DNA from: Monarcha castaneiventris obscurior
Taxonomy: Eukaryota; Chordata; Aves; Passeriformes; Monarchidae
DNA length: 64,000 bases
Reading direction: 5' to 3'
Assembly (NCBI GenBank): GCA_026261815.1
Contig: JAMPIT010000379.1
Span: 5,654,001 to 5,718,000, forward strand
The notes beneath the pieces were generated by a model. It did not search any database, was not told the DNA's origin, and saw only the letters and a list, made by a program, of their open reading frames with translations. How positions within the stretch are numbered: the stretch's first letter is position 1; each line of letters opens with the position of its first letter. The position numbers and the translations under genes are program-made. Positions 8,119-18,637 of this stretch are shown here, in pieces.

Positions 8119-11100
8119 AACATGGATGAAAACCACCTAAGGTGTGAAGTGGGGATGGAGAGTAGAAACCCGAGTAATATTTAACTCAGCTGGATTTCTT
8201 TCTCGGTTTTACAGTTAAGATTTATGATTCGTGTTGATGAAAGATACGGATGTTTCATGACTGCTTCCAGTAATCACTTGGCCAGAAGTCCTTGGAGCAT
8301 CCTGGAACCTCACTCACCCTGCCAGACAATGGATCAGCACAGGACACAAAAATTATGCTTACCATAAAGAAGTGATCTAAAGAAGGTCAGCTGCATGGTA
8401 CATGACTTCACCTTCATATAAATATACATTGTAGAGTGTATTTGCATAACCTATACTCATTACATATACATATATAGAGATTATATATATTGTGTGTGTG
8501 TAATTTCAGCAGAATTTATGTGGTGGATTTAGAGTGCAGATTTTTAATCTCCCATTTTGAGATCTTCTGATACTCTGAAAGTAGCACTATCAGATTATAT
8601 TTAAATAAGAAAAATTACACGGGGTTAAGTTCACTGTCTGGTTTTTGGGTTTGGGTTGGGTTTTTTGTATCAGAATTAACAGAGTTTAATAACACAGTCT
8701 GAAATCTCCTTGCAATGAAAAGGGGTCCTCCTATCAAGAGTTCTAATGACACCCTGTTACTCAGCTGAAGTTGAAACTCCCATAGCATCCTTGGGGAGAG
8801 GGACTGCGTTGGTCCTTTGATGCCACGGTCTGAGGCTGTTCTGTGCTCTGCATGCTGCAGAACTCACTTGCCTTTGCCAGAAAATGAAAGCTTCTCTCCT
8901 CTGGTGTGGAGACACCACATCCCTGCCTTGCTGGCCTGATTGCTCTGCAGCCATCCTGAAACAATACACCACCAACAGATGTGTGAACGTTTCCATTCAG
9001 TGGAATGAAGTGTTAGTTGCAAAACAGAGTTTTGGTGATTTGAATTGCCTCATGTGCATCAAGCTGTGAAAGAGGTTTAAAGTAAATCATGAATATCATA
9101 AATACTGTATATTTTGAATTATCAGCTCTAACAAGTCCACTGGCAGTAGAAAGTGAAGACAGGCAGAATGGGGCCTGATGTCTCTCATTAGAGTTACCAG
9201 TGTTTCTAGATGAAATTACAATCTTGCAGTGACATGGAACTGAGTCTATGGAAAAAGCTGAGAGATATTTTCAAGTTTTTTTTAGCTTGCTGAAAAAAAG
9301 ATTTTTGGCTTAAACCTGTCCTCTGACTTCTGCCAAAGAGTAGTGTTTGGAAAACATGCACCATATTTCAGCACAGTGCTTGATATGGCACTACTGGATG
9401 GCTAAGGGTAGCCTTTGAGGATATGAATTTCCTGTCTCTTGGGTTTTTTGTTCACTGACATAGTAAGAAAAAATTATTTTGACACTTCCGACTTGCCTTG
9501 TCCGTGAGTTACGATGGAAAGCCCATTTCTGTGCAGACTGAAAATCATCCATGCTGAACTGACAGAAGATGTGCTGAGGAATAAAGAAACTGCAGCGCCA
9601 AATGGTTTGCTTTAAACTACGTACCTGGTAGCACTTTTCCTCTCTTCTGGAGAGAATTTCAGCAGAAGCGTCCTGTTGTGTCCTTTACAGCCCAGTGATG
9701 GCAGCAGCAATGAGCACTGCAAGCCCCAATGCCTGTGGAGGTGGAAGTCGGTGTTCCCACACTGCATGGGCCTGACTGTGCTCTCTTCCTTTGGTCTCAC
9801 GTACATGACAGAATCTCCTGAGTGGTTTGATAATCAGTCACCTGGCTGCATTTGGGGAGGTAGGGCTCTGCTGTGACACAGCTTCCCTGAGGAGAAAATA
9901 GTCACCATTCCACCTATGAATATTACTGGCAAAGGACCACTCTAGAAAGGTATCCTTAATGGTAGCTCCAAGGTATTTGCTGCTTAGGAGGTCAGAAGCT
10001 ACAGGTGATTACTTGGTGGTACTAATGTATGAAAACTTCAAAGGAATGAATGTTGCCTAGGTTTTGATTTATCTTCTGAATGAGCTGTCATGGAGCAAAG
10101 CCTGAACTATTAATTACCGTTCAATTTAATTTTTTTCTACAAAATTTTTCCAGTTCCAATATTCTTCTCTATTTTTCTTAAGCTACTGCTGATTTTGGAA
10201 AATTAAGAGGAGGTAGACCGAAGCAATGACTCAGAGATGGCTTATAAGAACATACTTGCTAAATATTTGGGGGAAAAAGGCTGTATGTTTCTAGGTTTAT
10301 AAAGAAATGTGAGAATGAATTCATGAAATGTGGGAATGGTGTCATAGTTCTGGTTAGGATCTTTTCACATAGAGTGATGTTGATGATGCCAATGAGAATA
10401 ATACTGGGATATATTCTGTCTTTATTTTTTAACAATCTTCTTTGGCGACATTTGGAATCTCTTGAGAAAATACTCAAACTCACTTCCCCTTCATGCAGTT
10501 AGAAAAATTCAGACTTGGCTTCATTCTACAAAGCTGCTTTGCTTTAAGTAGCAGTTCTGCAAAACATAACTTCACATATTTCTTTTACTCTATGCTTTAT
10601 TACTGAGAATATTTGCATGAAAACAGGGTCTTTGTTTAAAAGTTCCTGCTTCTTATTCATCACAGCTCGTTGAGTTGGAAGCAATTACGGTACCCTGTAC
10701 AGAAGGCTCCGATCCCTTCAGAGCAGAAAAATATAAGCAGGAATTGACAAACTTCTAAGAATCTAAGCTCTTGTTTTCATAAAAATGTCCTCATTTCCTT
10801 AGTAATAAAAAAGAAGAAGGGAGTAAATATGTGGCACACTATGAAAAAAAAAAGAAAAAAGAATATTTCAAATATCTTAAGGTTTGTATATGGGCACTGA
10901 AAAATTTTTATTGTCACAGTGACACCTTACATTCAACCTTGCTTGCTCTCATCCTAAAGAAGAAGGTGTGCACAAAAGATTTTTTTTTTGTGTGTGTGTA
11001 TAATATTTTTTATTCTTTCTACAGGTAATGTATCTTTCTCAGCTACAGCAACACTAATATAAACCAGCTACTGGAATACCACCCAGTGTGTTGTCTAAAC

Positions 11101-11570
11101 CAAGCCAGGACTAATAAGGCAGTGCTGTAAATGCTAGCAGTCTATCTCTGTTAGTGTTCTCAACTTCATTGCCATGGAGGGAGACGTGATAATTGGAAAA
11201 TGTTCCAGAAAGTTTCAGATATGGCTCTGCAGCCGTTGTGTCAGGTACTAGTAGACAAAGTCAGCACTGGAACAGAGTGTGGTTAACCAGCTGCCATCGT
11301 CCTGCTTACAACAGGACAGAAACTAGGGAGGAAGCAAAAATGAAGAAGAGAATTTCTCAATCTGAAATATTTGGAAAAATACAACATTAATCCCTCACTG
11401 GTATAAAATACTATCCAAATTTTACTTTTGCATTTGATCCATATATTTGCATCAGCAGCATGGGGTCCACCTGACTCCACAACATTATAGACAATGACAA
11501 CTAAAGACCAAACCAGAAGAAATTACTGTTGCATCTCATTGTAGATAATACTTCCTTCACTATTTTCACA
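8119..11570. other. Unique intergenic sequence
   Basis: AT-rich single-copy-looking DNA. The only low-complexity parts are a TA/TG-rich stretch (about 8460-8503), an A-rich run at 10842-10860 and a T9(GT)n run at 10981-11000. No gene, RNA or transposon is recognised. Confidence 0.6.
8460..8503 (+). repeat. (TA)n/(TG)n microsatellite
   Basis: Alternating TA and TATATA steps pass into a (TG)5 run. Short and imperfect. Confidence 0.75.
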
Positions 11571-12770
11571 GAATCACAGAGCCACAAAATAAGCTGAGTT
11601 AGAAGGAACACATGAGGATCATCGAGTCCAGCTCCTGGTCCTTCACAGCACCATCCCCAAGTCACACCACGTGCCCAAGAGAATTGTCCAAGCATTTCTT
11701 GAACTCTGTCTGGCTTGGTGCTCTGATCACTTCCCTGGGGAGCCTGTTCCCATGTCCAAACACCTTTTGGGTGAAGAACTTTTTTCTAAGGTTAAACACC
11801 TCTGCCTTGTCCATGTCCCTGTTTGTGAGGTGACATCCTCATCTTCTAATGGGATAATGTTATTTCTACTGCCTTCTGCCATTTATATATTTGAAAAAAC
11901 TTTATATTGTTTCCCACATTTCCGGCAGCTTCAACACCAGCTGAGTTTTGGCTACACAAATTTTCTCCCTGCAGTGGCAAACAGAATCTCTGTATTCTTT
12001 CCATGTCACTTGACCTTGCTTGCATTGGGCATACACCTTCCTTTTTAGCCTTATTTCTGAGAGAACATTCCTGTTCAGCCAAGCTGGCCTTTTGCCTCAC
12101 CTGCTTGACTTCTGACATTTGGGAATTGCCTGCTCCTGTGCCCTTTGGAGGTGATGTTTAAAAAGTGACCAGCACTGATGGACCCCAGCACCTGCAAAAA
12201 CATTTTCCCAGGGAAATTTACTTACTAATTCCCTCAGCAGACTGAGGTGTTCTCTCCTTCTGTCCAGAGCTGAGGTTTTGCTGGCACTCTTCCTCATGTC
12301 AACAGAGATTTAAAACTCGATTGCTTCGTGGTCGCTGTGGCCAAGACGGCTGCCAATCTCCACTTTGCTCATGAAATCCATGCTGTTGACAAGCAGCAGA
12401 TCAAGGAGGGCATCTTCCTGAGTCAGCTCCCTTAGCACCTGTTCCATAAACTTGTCATCCAGGTTTTTTAGGAACCTTCTGGCCTGGGTTGTGCCAGCTG
12501 TGTGATGCTCCCAGTCAATTTATGGCAAGCTGAAGTCCCCCATAAGGACAAGGGCAGTTGACATGGAAGTGTCCCTTAGTTCCTCATAGAATAATTTGTT
12601 GGCATCATTGTCCTGGCTAGGAAGTCTGTAGTAGACTCCCATGATAACATCCACTTTATTATTTTGTCCCTTGATCCTTATCCAGAGGCTCTTAACTGCA
12701 CCATTGCCAACTCCATGCATTCTAACCCTTCTATTACATACAGTGCCACCAGGTCCTTAACCTAATTGAT
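11571..12770 (-). mobile_element. CR1 LINE with endonuclease region, internally deleted
   Basis: The left end has the CR1 3' terminus and 3' region (11571-11840), including GGGGAGCCTGTTCC and the GTGAAGAACTTTTTTCTAAG block. Continuing leftwards on the element strand, 12757 to about 11850 matches the CR1 ORF2 endonuclease and linker. Visible motifs are LVALYV, LWIRIKGQNNK, GVYYRLPSQD, VLMGDFS (usually GDFN), LGHSDHEA (catalytic SDH) and a PWENVF...HQCWSLFKHHL...QEQAIP block. The whole reverse transcriptase is missing between linker and 3' end. Stops and frameshifts show it is dead. Confidence 0.9.
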
Positions 12771-12805
12771 CTTGTTTCACAAGTGAAATATGCTCAAAGC
12801 ACTTA

Positions 12806-12807
<2 letters not shown>

Positions 12808-12857
<50 letters not shown>
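12808..12857 (+). repeat. Poly(T) run, 50 bp
   Basis: Fifty uninterrupted T residues about 40 bp beyond the 5' end of the neighbouring minus-strand CR1. CR1 elements do not end in poly(A), so the run is not that element's tail. No AATAAA-like signal is visible on the A-rich strand just upstream of it, so a processed retrocopy is not supported. Confidence 0.9.
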
Positions 12858-12859
<2 letters not shown>

Positions 12860-13344
12860 CACTGTGGTTTTACTGTAAGGTAGCCATGCTCTTTAAGTGG
12901 GAACACCCTGCACATTTTGAGGTTATATGTGTAGGGTCCCAGAGTAGTCATTAGAAAAGTGCCCTTTCATAAACTGTGATATGGTAGCTTTGGACTGGAA
13001 AACATTTAGGCACTGTTTCAATGAGTTATCCTCAAAACACCAAATTAGTGTTGTTAGCATCAACTTTAAGCAGCAGAACAGTATAAATAGTATCTGCCCT
13101 CACACGACTGTTCCCTGCTACCCAAATGCAGCTCATCTATCACACACTCCTTACACAAGTCTCTCTGTTCCTGCTAAACTGCTGTATGATTTTTACTCAG
13201 TATAACCCCATCCTGAACAATAACAACAAATGAAAGATTGTTAATGTTAAGAAGTGAACACAAACAACCAAATTGCTTAAATAATTCCCATGACAACTAG
13301 GAATTTATAAATAGAAGTGGGCTGCAGATCTCCATGAGCTTAAA
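12858..13344. other. Unique intergenic sequence between two CR1 copies
   Basis: AT-rich; no recognisable gene or repeat. Confidence 0.5.
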
Positions 13345-13800
13345 AAAAATCCAGTTCTAACTCCTCTGCCATAGTCAAGGGCACCTTCCACTAGACCAGG
13401 TTGCTCAAAGCCCCGTGCAACCTGGCCTTGAACACTTCATGGATGGGATATCCACAACTTCTCTGGGAAATCTTTTCCAGTGTCTCAATGCCCTCACAGT
13501 GAAGAATTTCTTCCTAAAATCTAATCTAAACCTGCACTGTTTCAGTGTAATGCTATTTCCCTGTCTGTTGCTACATCCCCTTCTAAAAAGTCCCTCTCCT
13601 GCTCTCTTGTAGCCCCCCTTTAGGTGCTGGAAGGCTGCTCTAAGGTCTCCCCAGAACCTTCTCTTCTCCGAGCTGAACAACCCCAACTATCTCAGACTGT
13701 CCTCCTAGGAGAGCTGCTCCAGCCTTCTGATCTTCCTCGTGTGGGACAGTGTCAAACACTTTGCACAAGTCCAGGTGATGACATCAGTAATTTGCATCAA
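13345..13800 (-). mobile_element. CR1 LINE, 3' region joined to an RT remnant
   Basis: Conserved CR1 3' sequence runs from 13345 (CTCCTCTGCCATAG, CACCTTCCACTAGACCAGG, CTTTTCCAGTGTCTCAA, GAGCTGAACAACCCCAACT) to about 13730; the very 3' terminus is missing. Beyond it, 13742-13795 reads on the element strand as HLDLCKVFDTVP, the degenerate palm motif of the CR1 reverse transcriptase. The two pieces are separated in intact CR1, so this is an internal deletion. Confidence 0.88.
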
Positions 13801-16094
13801 GCAAAATTGGTTCAGACCTAAGAAGAACTTTTGGGTTGGCTTGTAGGGTTCTTCTGGATGGCTGGGTTGGTTTGTTTGTTGGTCTCCAACTCTCCCTCCA
13901 TGTGCTCTGCCTGACTGGGTTATCCCTCAGGAGTGAGGAGAGAATCCCTGAACAAGGATGGTCCCTGCCACCTGTAGGGCAGGGGGACACTGCCACAAAT
14001 TAGGTAGAAAATTTTGGGGTATTATATGTAGAAATGCCCAGCACAGGGAGCCAGAGATAGTCATCATTGTGTCCTGCAAATCTTCCAGCTTGGGAGTGCA
14101 GGCCTGGAGAGGACCTCCTCACAGGTCCCATCTCCTGTAAATACCTTGTACATTTTAGTAAAGGATGGTCTACAGAACAGCAGTTCCGTATTTCCCACCC
14201 ACTCTAGGGCTCTCCCAGCCCTTTGTGTCAATCTGGAAACATGCAGAAAGAAGTAACAGTCTGCAATGGTTTTCAGCAACAGGGATTTAGCTGTAGCTCT
14301 GATTTCTAACTGTCTGTGCCCTTCCACAAGCAGTACAACAAAGAGACACTAAGATGACAGCACTCAGGAATTACACAAGGTATGAGCCAAGGATTGCCCC
14401 TCTGTGTCCCTCTAAAGATCTGCCAGAATCCTGGCATTTATCTATACCCAGACCTTGTGAGTCATTTGATGTTAGAAACAGGTTTAGTTAGACCTCAGTG
14501 TGCCAGTGAGTTTCCTTAATTCCATACTTGTATCACTCAGAACAAAAGCCACAATCAATCTTAGGACAGTGAGGTTTTAGAGAGTGTCAGATATCACTGT
14601 GACCATGCTGCCCAGGCACCCATTTGATACAGCCCCTCACTCTGAGCTGGGATATGGAAAGAGAGGTAGAGATGGAGCACAGGTCAGCACAAATGCTTAT
14701 TTTAATTCACTCCTTTTAAGTAGTGGTATTTCTCCACCTGTTGTCCCCAGCCATTTAATGACCACTCTCTAGTATATAAAGCAATGCAAAAGTGGCTTTA
14801 ACAAATATTATCATGGTGCCTTATCTTTTGGATGCTTAAAAGTCTCCAAGGTACTTCTGAGGCTTGTCTACTGCTCTAAAACCTGAGGGATTCACCTGAA
14901 CCAGCGTGTTCTCTCATATACGTATGATTTCTCTTTTTCCAAGAGGAAAAGACCATTAAAACAAACAAAAAACCCACAAACAAACAAAAAAAACCAAACC
15001 TATGAACAAAAGAACCCCAGAACAACAACAACATTAAAAAAACCCCAGCCCACTGGATAATGCTTCAAGGCTCTGGAACAGGAGAAAATGCTTAATGTGA
15101 AGGATAGCATGAATATTTCTATTTATGACCACTAGCCCATAGAGAACAATGCTGCCTTAGCAAAGTCCTCACTGTTTAACATATCCTGAACTTTTCAGTG
15201 TTAAGCTATATATATTTTCATACATTTCTGATTGAACTCTGGGTAATGGTTCTTATGAAAGAATGTAAAACTGGAGGTCTTTGTACTTCCCACAGCTATT
15301 TTTCAAGCCAGAGTTGTACTTTGTTTTCTGAAATTGATACCCTCATTCAAACAAATATGTGATAAAAAATGTGTTCATGTGTGAAAAAGCCATATGCAGT
15401 GTTGAAATTCTGGCCAACTCGTTATACAGATACTACATGCTCGAGAAATGATGACTCAGTAGGGGAATTTTACTCATCCTGTAACATGCTCAACTTCATA
15501 AGCAACACCTTGCCTTCTTCTACTCCTGCCAGGGACTGGGGAGGTAGAGATGTGCATGGACATTGATTGGTAGGGTACCTTAGGAAAATATTCTGCTGTT
15601 GGTTTTGTTTGGTTTGGTCATAAAAGGGATATATAAGGAGACATATACTCTCTCTATAAGATCCACAATGGCCATGGTGCTTCTCAGTCTGTGATGGGAA
15701 GGAAGAGGGCATTTTGGCCTTTGCCTCCAAACTTGCATGACTCCCTGCTCTATAATCACCTACTGTGTTGTGTTTAGCATGGGCAGAAAGTTACCTGTTG
15801 GTGTATTAGTGACTTTCTATTTCATGCATTCATTTTGGCACTTAGTCACAGGAAACAGAAAGAGGACATAGGCTGAAACTTGTTCATCATACACCAGCTA
15901 ATGCTAGCTGGCCCTGTTGTTCATCTTGCTTTTCTCTGTCATTTGTATTTGCACATCTGGATTTGTGAAAGTTGTGATCCTTAGCCCATCCCTTGCTACA
16001 GGCCTCAGAGAATTAATTGAAACACAATCAATCTGTCTGTAGATGCAGAATCCCTAGAGAAGAGACAGCAGGTTTGCAAATAGGCTGCAGGAAA
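13801..16094. other. Unique intergenic sequence
   Basis: No gene or transposon recognised. It contains GTTGGTTTG-like simple sequence at about 13850-13885 and the A-rich repeat listed separately. Confidence 0.55.
14955..15050 (+). repeat. A-rich (AAAC)n-like simple repeat
   Basis: An imperfect run of AAAC, AAAAAC and AAC units with some CCC interruptions. Low-complexity; boundaries approximate. Confidence 0.75.
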
Positions 16095-16255
16095 TAACTG
16101 TGGTCCTCTCTGCTCTCGTGACACCCCACCTGGACTACTGCATGCAGCTCTGGGGCTACCAAAATTAGAAGGACATGTCCCAGCCTATGGCAGGGTATTG
16201 GAACTAGATGATCTGTAAGGTCCCTTCCAACCCAAAACATTCTATGATTCTGTGA
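16095..16255 (+). mobile_element. CR1 LINE, short internally deleted copy
   Basis: It begins with CTCTCGTGACACCCCACCTGG and GCAGCTCTGGGG, a segment normally several hundred bases from the 3' end. It jumps after AGAAGGACATG to the terminal block GGTATTGGAACTAGATGATC...CCCTTCCAACCC...TTCTATGATTCTGTGA. About 160 bp remain. Confidence 0.88.
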
Positions 16256-16616
16256 AGGCAAACTATATCATTTTTGTTCTCCAAAGCACAGATACAGCAC
16301 AAGAAGTTCTCTCATCAGTCCATTTTAAAGGGTGATCTTGAAATATGTTCTAAAGAATAACTAAAGTATATTCTAAAGGATAACTAAAGGTAAAACACCT
16401 TTCTAGATATCTCTCTTTGTAAGTCTCTCTGGTATTGCTGTGCATCCTGGCCATAGTAGGTACCATTCCCAAAGAGGAAGAGACATCCTGAAAGATTATT
16501 TGAAGTGTTGTAGAAAAATAAATTTCTAAAAAGAGTCCAGTTTATTTCTGGGAAAAAAAGCAATAGTCACAGGAAAAATAGTCTGTTAAAGTGGTTGCTG
16601 CATTTTTGTTCTGCAC
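16256..16616. other. Unique intergenic sequence
   Basis: AT-rich spacer with a local near-repeat (TCTAAAGAATAACTAAAG and TCTAAAGGATAACTAAAG at about 16350-16390). Nothing else recognised. Confidence 0.5.
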
Positions 16617-16870
16617 AAAAGAAGGAAGAAGAAGGAAGGGAGGAAGGGAGAAAGAGAAGAAGGAAGGAAGGAAGGAAGGAAGGAAGGAAGGAAGGAAGGA
16701 AGGAAGGAAGGAAGGAAGGAAGGAAGGAAGGAAGGAAGGAAGGAAGGAAGGAGGAAGGAAGGAAGGAAGGAAGGAAGGAAGGAAGGAAGGAAGGAAGGAA
16801 GGAAGGAAGGAAGGAAGGAAGGAAGGAAGGAAGGAAGGAAGGAAGGAAGGAAGGAAGGAAGGAAGGAAGA
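16617..16870 (+). repeat. Long purine tract with (GGAA)n microsatellite
   Basis: All 254 bases are A or G. The first ~43 bases are irregular GAAG/AGGG. From about 16660 to 16869 it is an almost perfect GGAA tetranucleotide repeat with a single one-base slip at 16751-16753. Its translation gives a KEGR repeat that is not a protein. The length may be compressed or variable in the assembly. Confidence 0.97.
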
Positions 16871-16989
16871 TAATGGTGAATAATTTGCCAGGTGTAAATT
16901 TTCAGTCGAACGTTGTGAGTCAGAGGGTCAGTGATCTGCTGCAGGATTTCTCAGTGAGGTTGTGTTGCCTCTGTATAAGCAGAGGTGCA

Positions 16990-17455
16990 GTGGTCACTGA
17001 AGTAGGGTTTGCTTCTGGGGTCCGCCATAGGGGACTGGTGGCCAACAGAGAGAGGTTCAGAGAAGGGTGACAAGAGGGGAAGCTATGTCTTTCAATGAGA
17101 TGCTTAAGTACATCAGTCTATTTAGCTTAACAGAGACAAGGTTAAGGGGAGAGTTGGATATAATTAATAAATTTCCTGTCTTCCTGTAGAAATAGAATAG
17201 AAGAGTAGAAATTTGATAATATATGGCATTTCGGTCAAGTGGAAAAAAGCCTGACAGGAACCAGTGAAATTTGAAATTAGACACATTTTAGCGTGGAAGG
17301 TAATTAATTATTAGAACAATTTACTGAGGATTGTAATGGATTCTCCATCACTAGGCATTTTGAAGTTGGAAATGATTGATTTTCTCAGAGAAATTGTTCC
17401 TCTTGTTCCTACAGGAGATAACTCAAGAAAACCTGTACCCTGTGTAATACAGGGA
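16990..17455 (+). mobile_element. Ancient CR1-like LINE, diverged 3' part
   Basis: Weak but ordered similarity to CR1 3' regions: AGAGAGGTTCAGAGAAGGGTGACAAG, AGCTTAACAGAGACAAGGTTAAGG, AGCGTGGAAGGTAATTAATTATTAGAACAATTTACTGAGG and GTAATGGATTCTCCATCACTAGG-like blocks, in the expected order (quoted here only in part). Divergence is far higher than in the neighbouring CR1 at 17.8 kb, so this is an older subfamily. Ends are approximate. Confidence 0.65.
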
Positions 17456-17759
17456 AAACATATATGATCCCAAATAATGTTTTAAGCATTGGGATCTGTA
17501 AGCCTGCACCAAATAGCTAATGCACAGCTGCCTATGTCCTGTGTTCTCCTACTGTATCTTGTAAGTATGATTCAGACATTTTTCCCTTTGTTACATTTGC
17601 TTGGGGAATTCTGAAGTGAAGGACTAAAACATAAACTTTTGCTCTTTGGGTAGGACATTTTGTCTGGTATATGGATTCAAAAGTTTTAAGGCTGGGGAAC
17701 CCCTAATCATTTGGCCTGAGTGCCTCCAGCACACAGCATTGTATTTCACCCCACACTCC
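17456..17759. other. Unique spacer between ancient and younger CR1
   Basis: No recognisable gene. The last ~60 bases may already belong to the downstream CR1 copy. Confidence 0.45.
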
Positions 17760-18637
17760 TCCAGCACTTGGGGAGCTGATGTCTCATTGATTACTCCTGA
17801 AGTCTGTGCTGCCATTCAACAGGACCTTGATTGGCTGGAATGTTTGGCAGAGAGAAACCTTATGAAGTTCAACAAGGGCAAGTGCAGGGTCCTGCACCTG
17901 GGGAGGAATAACCCCAAGTACCAGCACAGGTTGGGAGCTGATCTCCTAGAGAGCAGCTCTGTGGAGAAGGATCTGGGAGTCTTGGGGGATGACAAGTTGA
18001 CCGTGAGCCAGCAGTGCCTTGCCACTGCCAGTTCCTTGGCAGAAGGACCAATGGAATCCTGGGGTGCATTGGGAAAAGTGTGGCCAGCAGGTTGAGGGCC
18101 ACCTAGTCAGCCCTAGTGAGGCCATATCTGGAGTGCTGTGCCCAGTTCTGAGCTCCTCAGTACAAGACAGACAAGGAGATACTGGACAGGGTCCAGTGGG
18201 GATCACAAAGATTATTTGGGTCCTGAGCATCTCTCTTATAAGGAGGGAGTGTGGGAGCTGGACCTGTTCAGTCTAGAGAAGACTGAGAGTGAATCTCATA
18301 AATATATATAAATATTTCAAAGGTGGCTGTCAAGAAGATGGTGCCAGATCCTTTTTAGTGTTGCCCAGTGACAGGATGAGGAACAATGGCCATAAATAAA
18401 AACACAAGGAGTTTCACCTCAATATGAGGAGGAACCTCTTTCCATTGAGGGTGGCAGAGCCCTGGAACAGGTGCCCAGGGAGGTCATGGAGTTTCCCTCT
18501 CTGGAGACATTCACCCACCAGGACGCATTCCTGTGTCACCTGCTCTAGGGGACACTGCCTTGGCAGGGGGCTTGGACTAGATCATCTCCAAAAGTCCCTT
18601 CCAACCCTAACTATCCTGTGATTCTGTGATTCTGTAA
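17760..18637 (+). mobile_element. CR1 LINE, ~880 bp 3' copy with C-terminal RT remnant
   Basis: It opens in the C-terminal part of ORF2. The plus-strand frame from about 17800 reads [50 protein letters not shown] and SQQCLA, in the CR1 order. The 3' UTR follows, with GCCATATCTGGAGTGCTGTG, GGAACAGGTGCCCAGGGAGG, GGACTAGATCATCTCC and the terminal repeat CCTGTGATTCTGTGATTCTG. A deletion after GCAGTGCCTTGCC and other frameshifts break the frame. 5'-truncated and inactive. Confidence 0.93.

Noticed and set aside
12520..12720. Apparent small gene with LWIRIKG...GVYYRLP...VLMGDF
   Set aside because: It is the CR1 endonuclease remnant, part of a dead LINE copy, not a host gene.
16591..17070. Apparent 159-codon protein with KEGR repeats
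   Set aside because: It is a translation of the GGAA microsatellite and has no coding meaning.
17646..18095. 149-codon plus-strand frame
   Set aside because: Its middle is the C-terminal CR1 ORF2 and it runs into noncoding CR1; not a host protein.
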